Source: CBDFKU01 sp965248975 (GTDB lineage: Bacteria > Chloroflexota > Dehalococcoidia > Lucifugimonadales > JAGWBF01). Taken from it: a DNA stretch of 64,000 nucleotides. The stretch is from assembly GCA_965248975.1 (NCBI GenBank), contig CBDFKU010000019.1, positions 310,001 to 374,000 on the forward strand, read 5' to 3'. Below are positions 34,901 to 42,950 of this stretch, in pieces. The notes beneath the pieces were generated by a model, which did no database searches, had not been told where the DNA came from, and saw only the letters and a program-made list of their open reading frames with translations. The position numbers were made by a program, and so were the translations under genes. The number at the start of each line of letters is the position of its first letter. Within the stretch, counting starts at the first letter, position 1.

Positions 34901-37900
34901 AGATGCCCTCGAAGGTGGTCTGGGCTGGTAGGACCGAGGTGATGGTGGGCGCCACGTTGTTCACCGTGACCTGGAACGAGGCGCTTCCCACGCCGCGGTC
35001 GTCGTCGGTGACCGTGATGGTCACGTCGAACACGCCGTTGTCGGGGTAGGTGTGGGAGCCGGACACGGCGCCCGTGGTGGCGCTACCGGCTCCACCCGGG
35101 GTCTCGGTGATGGCGCCCGCCTCGACCGTGCCGTCGCCCCAGTCGATGGTGCCCTCGAAGTCCTCCAGGGAGGGCGTAGCCGGCTGGTCGAAGCCCGCGT
35201 CGCTGTAAGTAGCCAGGGTTTGGAGGGCGATGCTATTACCCTCGTCGATGGTCCTGTCGGCGCCAGGGGTCACGGAAGGATCGACGTTGACCACCACCAC
35301 CGACAGGGTGCCGCAGGCCTCGGCACCCTCGTCGTCCTTGACACAGACGGTCACCTGGAAGGTGCCGTCGTCGGCGTAGACGTGGCTGGCGGCAATGCTG
35401 CCGTCGGTGCCCGCCTCGTTGCCCGGAGGCCCTGTGGGGGTCTCGCTGACGGTCACGCCGCCGGTGATGCTGTCGTCCGTGGCCGTCCCGTCGCCCCAGT
35501 CGACGGTGGCTGTGTGGGTGTCCTTTGTGCCCACGTCGTTGAAGGTGGCCGGATCGAGGCTGACCGTCGCACCCTCGGTGTTCGCCTGATCACCGGTGTC
35601 CGTCTGGCTGCTGCCAGCGTTTATGGAGGGAGCCACGTTGGACACGTTGATGGTGAGCTGGCCGCACCCGGTGTCGGTGTCGTCGTCGGTGACGCAGACC
35701 GTCACCGTGTAGGAGCCGTTGTCAGCGTAGACGTGGCTGCCGGCGACGGTCCCGTCGGCCCCGTCGATGGAGCCCGGAGGCCCGAAGGGCGCCTCGGTCA
35801 CGACTCCGCTGGTCGCGGCGGAGCCGTCGCCCCAGTCGACGGTCGCGGTGGGATGGGTGTCCAGGGTGCCCCTGTCGCTGAAGGACACCGGCGGCAGGCT
35901 GACCTCCGCACCTTCGTTGGTGGACAGGATCTGCCCGCCGAGGACAGTGGGGGTCACGTTGCCTACACTGATCCGCACGATGTCCTGGCCGCAGCCAAGA
36001 TCGTCGTCACATACCCTCACGATGACGTCGTAGGTGCCGTTGTCGGCGTAGACGTGGGTGCCGGACACCGAGCCGGTGGTTGCCTGGCCGGGCTGACCGG
36101 GAGCCTCGCTGACCGAGACCGTGTCCACGACGCCGTCCCGCCAGTCTATGGTGGCGGTGAAGTCCTCCGCTGTCGGAGTCTGGCCCCGGTCGAAGCCGGG
36201 GTCGCTGAAGCTGGCGCTCACGCCTACCACGGAGCCCTCGTTGGAGCCGAAGTCGGCGGGGGCCGTCACGGTCGGGTTCACGTTGCTCACGAAGGCAACG
36301 AAGGTCCTGCTGCCCGAGTCGCCCTCGTCGTCGGTCACGGTCACCGTGACGGTGTACTGGTTGGCCACGCCGTCGTCGGCGTAGGTGTGGGAGCCGAAGA
36401 CCGTGCCGGTGGACGGGGCTCCGCCCACGCCGAGGGTCCCGGTCACCTGGGCCACGTCGACTATGCCGTCGCCCCAGTCGATCCTGGCGGTGTGGGTGTC
36501 CACCGACCCCACGTCGCTGAAGCTCGCGGGCGGCAGCGATATGGCGCCGCCCTCGCTGGTGCTCTGGTTGCCCAGGGCGTTCACCACCGGCGCAACGTTG
36601 TTCACGTTCACGAGCAGGGTGTCGTCCGCGGCCGCCGCCAGTCTACCGGTTGTGGTGTCGAAGGCCAGGACGGTGAGGGTTACGGCGTACTGGCCGTTCT
36701 CGACGTACTGGTGGTTCGCCGCGGCCAGGCTTATGGTCCTGGGCACGGATTGGCCTCCGAAGGTGCCCAGGTTCTGTGGCGGGGTGCCGCTACCGTCGCC
36801 GAAGTCCCACTTGTACTCGTATCTAAGAGTCGGGTCGGCCAGGTTCGGATCGAATACCGGCGGGGTTCCCGGCACCAACTGGAAGGAGCCGTTGAAGCCG
36901 GTGGTGTTCGACTCGTTTATGGTGCGGTCGCCGCCGGCGTTCACACCGGGGATCACGCGGTTCACTATGGTGGCGGTGCCCACAACGGTGGTCGTCCCAG
37001 TGTCGTCGTCCCTGACGGTGGTGGTAATGGGACGAGTCTGGGGGAAGCTCCCGCCGAGGTTGTAGGTCTGGGTGGCCACCACCACGCCGCCGCTCACGCC
37101 GAAGAAGGGAGTAGTCTGGGTGTCGCCCCATGCGATGAACGCCTCGAAGGTCTCGGCGGTGGCCGGGTTGCAGGGCGGATTGGGGCAGTCGAAGGCCGGG
37201 TCGGTGAAGCTGGCCACCTGGACCGTCCTCGCCTGGCCGTTGATGAATATCCGGTCGATGGGGGTCACCGTCGGCGCTACGTTCTCCACCGTCACCACGA
37301 AGGAGTCGGGGGTGGAGGCGCCGTCGTCGTCGGTGATGGTCACCGTGACGGTGTAGCTGCAGTTGTCGGCGTAGACGTGGTCCGCTAGCACGGAGCCAAG
37401 GCCCCGGCCCTGCTGGACTACCCCAGCCTCGCTCTGGCCGTCACCCCACTGGATAAAGGCGGTGTGGGTGTCGCCGGCGCCGGGGTCGGTGAAGTTAGCC
37501 CCGGTCTGGGCGATGAGGGTCAGGTCCGCGTTGTCCATGACTGCGTTATTCACCAGGCCGTCCACCATGTCCAGTGTGGCCTGGATTACGATGGACCGGG
37601 TCAGTGGCGGTATGATGCTGGACCCGGTCAGGGTCTGGGTCGTGGTGCGAGACTGGAGACCGGTGACGTTGCCCCGGTCTACGTTGGTCACCGGACCGAT
37701 ACGGGCTCTGCCTATCTCGGCTCCGGCGCCGTTACGGAAGATGGCCTCGAGCTTGGCGTTGTCCCGCTCGTCGGCGAAGCCGCCAAGGTCGGCGGACAGC
37801 CGGAAGCCGGCCTCGCCCCGGTCGATGATCTCGTCCCCCTCGGAGACGTCGACGACCTGAGTGGCGACCGTGTCCGAGTTGCCGTCGGCGAAGAGGAAGC

Positions 37901-40118
37901 TGCCCCGAGCGGCTGGGCCCGGCGAGTCCAGGGCCGGCGGGCCGCCCAGCACCGTTCCGGTGATGAGCACCTCGTAGCCGGTGCCGCCGCCGTGGTCCTC
38001 CCGCAGCACCTGGATGTAGTTGCGCCCGGCGGGAATGTCGCCCAGGCGGATGCCGTTGTTGTCGCCTCCCCGGTACTCGAAGCCGGCGACCAGGCCGCCT
38101 TCCTCGACAGCGCCGAACTTGAAGGCGCCGTTGACCCAGACGAAGATGCCGTTGTCCACATCGAAGAAGGCGCGCATGTCCCTTATGCCGCCCTCGGGGG
38201 CGTCGATCTGGTAGACGATGGCCGTCTCGTCACCAACGACCCAGGTGGAGGGTATGCCCACCAGGCCGCCGCTCCAGGAGCCGCCGCTGGGCTGGAACCG
38301 GCCCAGCCAGGAGCCCAGGTTGGCCGCCGTGGCCAGGTTGGGGTTGCCCAGGCCTGCACCGGGAGCTCCCGGCCCTCCGGTGGCGCCGGCGAGCTGGGCC
38401 CCGTAGTGCACCACGTTGGGGGCGTAGATGTTCCTGAAGTTGAGGGGCGAGTTGCCAGGCAGGTAAAAGTCCAGAGGGATAGTCGAATAGATGACGTTCC
38501 CCGCGCCATGTCCGTAGGTGAAGGTGACCGCCTGCCCGGAGATGCCGTTGTTCAGGAGTACGGTTCCAATGGTATCCGAAACGTACCCGTGGTTGGAGGA
38601 GTTGCCTCCGTCCAGGGTGGCGTTGTTCACGACCCCGCCGGGGCCGTTGCTCACCGTCGAGGCGGTCTGGACGTTTATGTCCGCGCCCCGGTCGAAGTTC
38701 CGGACGAAGTTACAGGGTACGGGAATCGTTATTTGTCCGAAAATGGGAATGTTGATTGTGATAAAACGTACGCAGCTAGGGACGAGTTCGCCGCCTTCGG
38801 TTACGTAGCGGTCGTGGACGATGAGCGTGCCTCCGCCAGCTACCCAGTTGAAGATGTCGTTACGGCGGCTGAGGTACTCGCTGCCGTTGCTGCCGTTGCT
38901 GGGGTTCTGGGCGTAGAGCACGTCCACGCCGGCAAGCTGGGACGAGGTGGGGTCGGTGATGTTCACCGCAGTATGGCCCGCCGCTTGGATGGACGCTACC
39001 TGGTTGGAGTTCCCCTGACCCGCGCTCATATCGTAGTAGCCCACCTGGGCGCCGGGCAGTGGCTGGAAGGAGGATGAGCTGCCGTCCAGGGACGTGCCTA
39101 TGCCGGAGTTGTAGTAGCCCGGGGTGCTTTGGTTCACCAGGGTGGCGATGCTGGAGGTGGCGGTGCCCGCCCCGGCGTAGCCGGCGCGGACCAGGGTCCC
39201 GGCTGCCACGCTCCACCCCAGGGTGGGCGATTCGGCGTCGCCGTTGATGGCCAGGTTGCGCCCGAAGATATCCAGGCCCAGGCCGGTGACCGATCCCTCC
39301 TTCACCGTCTTGTCGCTGCCGGCGCTTACGGACGGCGCCACGTTGTTCACGGTGATCGGGTGGAAGGCCGTGTCGTCCAGGACGTGGCCGTCGTCAACGG
39401 TCAGGGAGACGTCGTAGGGCGGGTTGGATCCGGGTTTGTTGTCGTCGAAGACGTGGTCCACCACTGCACCGCTGTCGGTGGTACCGTCGTCGAAGTTCCA
39501 CCTATGGGTAAGGGTTTCGCCGATGTCGGGATCGCTGGAGGCGCTGCCGTCGAAGGCAACCACATCTCCTTCGTCGACCACGCTGAGAGCGGCGATTCTA
39601 GCTGTGGGCCTGACCTCCTTGTCCAGCTCGAAGGGGGGGCTGAAGGAGACTACGTTGAAGCCGAGGAGGGGCCAGGCGGTAACATCGGGGGTGTAGATGT
39701 CGGGCAGCTGCTGTGAGAATACCGGAATGGTGGTGGTGAACACCGGGCCTACGTCGAAGCCGAAGCTGGGAGAGCTGACCCCGGGGAAGATCACCGCGGG
39801 GGTGCACTTCTCGCCGTCGAAGGGGATGTCGATGCAGAACCCGGGGATCAGGGTGAACCGGGGGATCACTGTGACGCCGGGGACGGTGAGGGAGGCCTTC
39901 AGGGCGTCGATGATGATGTCGTTGGCTATGGTGGTGCTGGTGGAGTTGGAGAAGTTCTGGTCGAGGAGTTTGATGTAGAAGGTGGGCTCGACGTCGTAGA
40001 CGTGGCCGCCCACGGGGACCGTGATGTTGACGGTAGCGCCCACCTCCACGTCTATGATCGTCGACGGGGAAATGCATGGGCCTACCCCTTGAATGCCGCA
40101 GGCAGAGGCGGGAGACAC
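31929..40118 (-). CDS. Giant PKD-repeat surface protein (second section, after an in-frame TAG)
   Basis: The 2729-residue frame starts at a GTG with no ribosome-binding site and has no signal peptide of its own. After about 200 residues it enters PKD/Ig-like repeats marked by WGDG or WxFxDG motifs; I count about 14, spread to residue 2400. The first is followed by a non-PKD insert (residues about 290-880) with a GGGTLIVHD segment and a PSTWVVGDET segment. Late repeats carry TFIQLDPARYTDPGFDNP in near-identical copies. The C-terminus has CDCTKSQGFWKHEF, a lysine run, Gly/Ser/Asn-rich low complexity and an acidic helical tail. It is in the same frame as the 348-codon section upstream, separated only by TAG at 40134-40136, so the two are best seen as one 3,084-codon gene. 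Confidence 0.85.
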   Translation of the reverse strand: MSPASACGIQGVGPCISPSTIIDVEVGATVNITVPVGGHVYDVEPTFYIKLLDQNFSNSTSTTIANDIIIDALKASLTVPGVTVIPRFTLIPGFCIDIPFDGEKCTPAVIFPGVSSPSFGFDVGPVFTTTIPVFSQQLPDIYTPDVTAWPLLGFNVVSFSPPFELDKEVRPTARIAALSVVDEGDVVAFDGSASSDPDIGETLTHRWNFDDGTTDSGAVVDHVFDDNKPGSNPPYDVSLTVDDGHVLDDTAFHPITVNNVAPSVSAGSDKTVKEGSVTGLGLDIFGRNLAINGDAESPTLGWSVAAGTLVRAGYAGAGTATSSIATLVNQSTPGYYNSGIGTSLDGSSSSFQPLPGAQVGYYDMSAGQGNSNQVASIQAAGHTAVNITDPTSSQLAGVDVLYAQNPSNGSNGSEYLSRRNDIFNWVAGGGTLIVHDRYVTEGGELVPSCVRFITINIPIFGQITIPVPCNFVRNFDRGADINVQTASTVSNGPGGVVNNATLDGGNSSNHGYVSDTIGTVLLNNGISGQAVTFTYGHGAGNVIYSTIPLDFYLPGNSPLNFRNIYAPNVVHYGAQLAGATGGPGAPGAGLGNPNLATAANLGSWLGRFQPSGGSWSGGLVGIPSTWVVGDETAIVYQIDAPEGGIRDMRAFFDVDNGIFVWVNGAFKFGAVEEGGLVAGFEYRGGDNNGIRLGDIPAGRNYIQVLREDHGGGTGYEVLITGTVLGGPPALDSPGPAARGSFLFADGNSDTVATQVVDVSEGDEIIDRGEAGFRLSADLGGFADERDNAKLEAIFRNGAGAEIGRARIGPVTNVDRGNVTGLQSRTTTQTLTGSSIIPPLTRSIVIQATLDMVDGLVNNAVMDNADLTLIAQTGANFTDPGAGDTHTAFIQWGDGQSEAGVVQQGRGLGSVLADHVYADNCSYTVTVTITDDDGASTPDSFVVTVENVAPTVTPIDRIFINGQARTVQVASFTDPAFDCPNPPCNPATAETFEAFIAWGDTQTTPFFGVSGGVVVATQTYNLGGSFPQTRPITTTVRDDDTGTTTVVGTATIVNRVIPGVNAGGDRTINESNTTGFNGSFQLVPGTPPVFDPNLADPTLRYEYKWDFGDGSGTPPQNLGTFGGQSVPRTISLAAANHQYVENGQYAVTLTVLAFDTTTGRLAAAADDTLLVNVNNVAPVVNALGNQSTSEGGAISLPPASFSDVGSVDTHTARIDWGDGIVDVAQVTGTLGVGGAPSTGTVFGSHTYADDGVANQYTVTVTVTDDEGDSGSRTFVAFVSNVNPTVTAPADFGSNEGSVVGVSASFSDPGFDRGQTPTAEDFTATIDWRDGVVDTVSVSEAPGQPGQATTGSVSGTHVYADNGTYDVIVRVCDDDLGCGQDIVRISVGNVTPTVLGGQILSTNEGAEVSLPPVSFSDRGTLDTHPTATVDWGDGSAATSGVVTEAPFGPPGSIDGADGTVAGSHVYADNGSYTVTVCVTDDDTDTGCGQLTINVSNVAPSINAGSSQTDTGDQANTEGATVSLDPATFNDVGTKDTHTATVDWGDGTATDDSITGGVTVSETPTGPPGNEAGTDGSIAASHVYADDGTFQVTVCVKDDEGAEACGTLSVVVVNVDPSVTPGADRTIDEGNSIALQTLATYSDAGFDQPATPSLEDFEGTIDWGDGTVEAGAITETPGGAGSATTGAVSGSHTYPDNGVFDVTITVTDDDRGVGSASFQVTVNNVAPTITSVLPAQTTFEGIFISLPPLAFEDPGFDNPPGASVEDFTVSIDWGDGTTEPSQDIDQIETPGDVGLLTTGTGQASHAYADNGTYQVTVCVTDDDNGQDCETFEVEVANLPPSVEAGNNQTVDEGERLDLDPVTFEDPGFDCPDCTPAIDKTFTARIDWGDGNFEPTGDIVIEEDAGNENNVTKGRVIASHHYGDDGTYTVRVCVTDEDGAETCDSFQVQVNNVAPTVIPGGNQVTTEGTFIQLDPARYTDPGFDNPAPEDISKATQENFTATIDWGDGNFEPVGDIGLTEGPGSEGVLTTGTVQATHAYGDDGVYTVNICVTDDQGAETCNTLLVTVNNVAPTVIPGANQVTTEGTFIQLDPARYTDPGFDNPAPEDASKATQENFTATIDWGDGNFEPVGDITLTEAPGAEGALTTGTVQATHAYGDDGTYTVTVCVTDDDHDPGAVPPVGGQTCDTLQIEVNNVAPSVEAGPNRIINESDTVFVGPPPASGAKAPATYSDPGFDNLALDVPALATEENFTSTIDWGEGTVDVGVLTEVPGAEGVLTTGTVSGSHVYGDDGVYTVRVCVTDDNHAPNADPPVDGQTCDTFTVEVRNVNPVLDDSVFLDTAITFPSGDDAFLGRKGVEQTHGAKASDVGSDDLRYDWEFVPTPDQFSGTLPSLPITETTTTFNDGSAPGPLPFTDPAREEQAGTHPHGTFPFTSTDTVDVTFTGPGVYRLDLLVTDDNGGTDSSDLTKLVVDDCDCTKSQGFWKHEFKTRKEKDLKKVEKGKLISEETLEAYLDIIRYASSHFGVDTVVPLNSFLDANLILNGNRGNSGSGNGNGNGSVQPLGDTASNNKKKKKKKGDSGSGSGGGSKPKDDASNDSGSNASQEANDNGSNASGDGDDDSGTATNIAKTREKAVRQTLAAWLNFAKGAVELDEDIVIEPGESGSGTGSDAPRPPVTKTFEEIILEVEAILNNPDATKADLEHAKDLAEAINKHDKDNPDCTGSGSGNGSGSGS
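33651..34281 (-). repeat. Near-identical tandem PKD repeat units, 351-bp period
   Basis: Two neighbouring PKD units share long stretches of identical DNA at a 351-bp offset (for example TCGGTGTAT at 33841 and 34192), covering TFIQLDPARYTDPGFDNP and IDWGDGNFEPVGDI. The high identity suggests recent duplication or gene conversion inside the array; other units are much more diverged. Confidence 0.75.
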
Positions 40119-40133
40119 GGTGAACGAGACGGG

Positions 40134-41180
40134 CTAGTCGAACTCCAGCAGCATGCGAATCTCGGGGAGGAACCTGAACTCCTGGGTCTGGTCCATGGTC
40201 AGGTTGGTCTGGAAGTCCAGGATGTCGACGCTGGCGGCGAAGTCGGTGCCGAGGAGGCGCAGGGGAGGGGTCGAGATGCCCAGGGGTGGTATGACTCCGA
40301 AGGATGCCTTGTTGGCCCAGTCGTCCAGGTCACCGAAGAGGTCGATGAAGTTGTCGTGGGTGCCCTGGGCCACCAGGGTCCTGCCGTCGACATCCACGAA
40401 GAAGGACGTGTTCACGCTGGGCAGCCCGTAGTGGCCGGAGATGCCGGTCAGGAAGCTGATCTCCGGGGCGATGTCCACGCGGTCGATGGAGAAGATGGGC
40501 GGCAGCAGGCCAGTCTCCGTGAGAAAGTCCAAGGTCAACTCGGGCGTGCTGATGGGCGGGATGATGTTTCCGCTGGCGCAGACGAAGACACACACCTGCC
40601 CGCTGAGGGAGGTCCCGATCCTGGCCGAGGCGGTAAGATCGATGCGACCGCTGGGCGGGTTGGTAGTGAGGCTGGCGCCGGGCTGCAACCTCCAGTCGGA
40701 GGTGATGGTGAACTGCTCGTTCTTCCGCTTCTGGTCCTTGGCCGTCTTGGTGAGGGTCACCTGCACGGGATAGTGTACGGCCACACCGCCGGCGCCCAGG
40801 TTGTTGAAGTCGACGCCCATGGCAAAGCGGCCGTTGGTGTTGCCGGTGAGGCTGCCTCCGAAGGTGCCTCCGGGGAAGCCGTGCTGTCCTCCGATGGTCA
40901 CCGTGTCGCCGATGGTGCCCGTCTCGTTCCAGGAGACATCGAAGATGGGCAGGCTCCCGGTGCCGGGACGTATGTCGGGGCCCGGGCCCCACATGCTCTG
41001 GCCGGTGGTGTCGAAGGACACGTTGTACTTGACCGTGTCCGGGGGTATTGCGATGTGGTCCGCCTCGGCGGACCCGAAAAGGAGATGGGACCAGAGAAAG
41101 CTTCCAGCCAGGGTCAGTAGAAGGGCGAAGGGAATGATCCAGAAGTATCCGGGTCTGGAGCGTCGCACGCTGGTAAGCAT
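40134..41180 (-). CDS. Secreted N-terminal section of the giant PKD protein, ending at in-frame TAG
   Basis: The 348-residue frame has a basic N-terminus and a hydrophobic helix (FWIIPFALLLTLAGSFLWSHLLF), so it is exported or anchored. The rest is beta-rich with no family I recognise: PPDTVKYNVSFDT, GGSLTGNTNGRFAMGVDF, and two Cys near VCVFVCASG. It ends LLEFD, then TAG, then PVSFTVSPASACGIQ in the same frame, which leads into the 2729-residue PKD part. Because that part lacks a signal peptide and a start, I infer a single ancestral gene with a premature or read-through stop, or a base error. Read as written, this section would be a separate secreted protein. Confidence 0.75.
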   Translation of the reverse strand: MLTSVRRSRPGYFWIIPFALLLTLAGSFLWSHLLFGSAEADHIAIPPDTVKYNVSFDTTGQSMWGPGPDIRPGTGSLPIFDVSWNETGTIGDTVTIGGQHGFPGGTFGGSLTGNTNGRFAMGVDFNNLGAGGVAVHYPVQVTLTKTAKDQKRKNEQFTITSDWRLQPGASLTTNPPSGRIDLTASARIGTSLSGQVCVFVCASGNIIPPISTPELTLDFLTETGLLPPIFSIDRVDIAPEISFLTGISGHYGLPSVNTSFFVDVDGRTLVAQGTHDNFIDLFGDLDDWANKASFGVIPPLGISTPPLRLLGTDFAASVDILDFQTNLTMDQTQEFRFLPEIRMLLEFD

Positions 41181-41334
41181 TCGGTGGTTCCTCCGTACTC
41201 AGCTAGGCTTCTGTCGGGCCCAGGGTTCCGGGTGGCCCCATGAGGTGGGGGAAGGCCACCTGCTATACGTCAAACTTTCTCACACCGGTCGGTGAGAGGC
41301 AAGCGTGAGAGACGCTAGCATAAAGATAGCCGTT

Positions 41335-41355
41335 TGTCAAAATCGGTATACCGAT
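41335..41355 (-). promoter_or_regulatory. Possible promoter box with adjacent 14-bp palindrome
   Basis: On the minus strand TTGACA (41340-41335) lies about 155 bp upstream of the secreted-section ATG. Immediately upstream of it is the perfect palindrome ATCGGTATACCGAT (41342-41355), which could be an activator site. The -10 box at a 17-bp spacing (TAGCGT) is weak. The rest of the AT-rich 41,181-41,496 spacer shows nothing else clear. Confidence 0.4.
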
Positions 41356-41496
41356 ATTCTTGTGCCTGCAAAGGTGGTGGGTTACGTCATATCCCTGTCA
41401 TACGCCTTCCATAGTGATAATTCGGACTATTTAGGCTGGTTGAAATACATATTCAGAATAAGAATGCTTTCATATCTGTTTAGTCGTAAAGGGCCG

Positions 41497-42807
41497 TTAC
41501 GGCGAGTGCTCTCGGACTCTCTGCACGATCTGGTTGGCGAAAGCCAGCACGTCTTCCATCGCGACCGCCCCGGCCGGACCGGTCAGCACGAAACGCCCGC
41601 TTATTCGGCCCAGGGTGAAGAACAGGAGGTGAGTGTCGAAATCGGCCGCCTCGGTGCGGATCTTCATGCGGTACCCCGTGCTGGCATCGCCCAAGGCCGG
41701 CAGCTCCAGGACCTCAACGCCGCCGTCTTCGGAACCGGCCGCTCCGCCGCCGAAGGCCGGGCCGAAAAGCTCGGTGAGCTCCTGGGCGCTCAGTGAGCTA
41801 AGGAACTGGATGGGGAGCCTCGCCTGGAGGGCCGTGTCGAAAAGCTCTACAGAAGACTGCACTTCCGAGAGACGGGACAACTGGAACTCGATAAAGCCTT
41901 CGACGGGCTTGAAGCGCCGCTCGTATGATCCTCCGGCACCCGACCCCGCAATCTGCCCCTCGTTGCGAACGTCTGCAGTGTCACCGAAATCCGCAACGGT
42001 GGGCATCATTGCGGTCAGATCGTATCCCTCCACCACTACCGGCTCGACGGGCGCTTTCGTCGGCGTAGGGGTTGGTACGAAGGGGGTGGCACTGATCTCC
42101 CCAGCGAGGACACGGTCGATGCGGCGGTCCATCTCACGGGCCAGACGTCGGACCGAGTCGGCATGATCGGCACCGTCGAAGGATATCAGCCGCACGCCGG
42201 CAACCGCCGTTCCCCTGCGCCATTTCAAGAAGGTGTTTCCAGCGTCCACTTTGAGGCCTTCCGACGACCCAACGAGGAAGCCGCCGATGGCATCCTCCCC
42301 GACATCTGGGGTGTCCAGGTCCTTGAAGCTCTTGATAGTAAGCCCCTCTTCCACCTCGCTCCCGACCAAGCGGCGGGAGTCTTCCATCTGCCGCCGGAGG
42401 AACGCACCGGCCGATTCCGCGGTATCGAACAGGTCCACCGTGCTCAGGACCTCTGGTCCGAAGAGCACGGTCGGATCGGTAAACCGGTGCCTGTAGCCGT
42501 CCAGCCGGCCCTGGGCCGCCAGGTCTTCGGGCCCGTCGGCCGGGTCTATTGTATCGTTGGCTGCCGCCCGGCCGTCCTGATAGCCGCGCTCGGCGTCGTC
42601 CAACTGCGACGCCGGGAACTCGGCCGCCACTTCCGGCTGGGTCAGCACCATGGCCGGCAGGTCCTCGCGAGCTATCGGCCCGGTGACTCTCGGAGTCGCG
42701 GTGGCCTCCGACCCGTCTCCATCTCCATCTCCGCCTCCACCTCCGCATGCCTGGAAGGCTAGGGTGCCGAGAGCAAGTAAGCAAAGGACCGCCAAAAAAA
42801 ATCGCAT
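41497..42807 (-). CDS. Predicted lipoprotein with internal duplication
   Basis: The 436-residue protein has a short hydrophobic signal and the lipobox LAFQAC, followed by a Gly/Asp-rich linker, so it should be lipid-anchored outside the membrane. The body seems duplicated: the N-half (DLPAMVLTQPEVAAEF, then VDLFDTAESAGAFL) and the C-half (DLTAMMPTVADFGD, then VELFDTALQARLPIQFL) share spacing and motifs, joined by a Pro/Thr-rich linker (TPTPTKAPVEP). Each copy resembles the extracytoplasmic sensor-like domains sometimes found with Ser/Thr kinases, but I cannot assign a family. It faces the cyclase gene divergently, with 143 bp between. Confidence 0.75.
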   Translation of the reverse strand: MRFFLAVLCLLALGTLAFQACGGGGGDGDGDGSEATATPRVTGPIAREDLPAMVLTQPEVAAEFPASQLDDAERGYQDGRAAANDTIDPADGPEDLAAQGRLDGYRHRFTDPTVLFGPEVLSTVDLFDTAESAGAFLRRQMEDSRRLVGSEVEEGLTIKSFKDLDTPDVGEDAIGGFLVGSSEGLKVDAGNTFLKWRRGTAVAGVRLISFDGADHADSVRRLAREMDRRIDRVLAGEISATPFVPTPTPTKAPVEPVVVEGYDLTAMMPTVADFGDTADVRNEGQIAGSGAGGSYERRFKPVEGFIEFQLSRLSEVQSSVELFDTALQARLPIQFLSSLSAQELTELFGPAFGGGAAGSEDGGVEVLELPALGDASTGYRMKIRTEAADFDTHLLFFTLGRISGRFVLTGPAGAVAMEDVLAFANQIVQRVREHSP

Positions 42808-42950
42808 CAGATAATTATGGCGAACCCGGGCCGTGAGTCAAGGGGGGCGGCCCGAATCCACCTCTTTGTTAACCCGGTCCTCGATTGTCATGCCTGCAGT
42901 TCGTGATATTCTATGGCAGATAAACGTTCGGACAACCAGGAGCGCTGGAC

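Noticed and set aside
32451..34931. Rightward open frames within the PKD region
   Set aside because: Same reason: antisense shadows with repeated but unrecognisable sequence.
33540..35700. Regular spaced repeats considered as a CRISPR array
   Set aside because: The repeats are about 350 bp, coding and of the PKD family; no short direct repeats with unique spacers occur.
35052..37388. Rightward open frame of 778 codons
   Set aside because: Antisense to the PKD repeats; its regularity only mirrors the repeats on the other strand.
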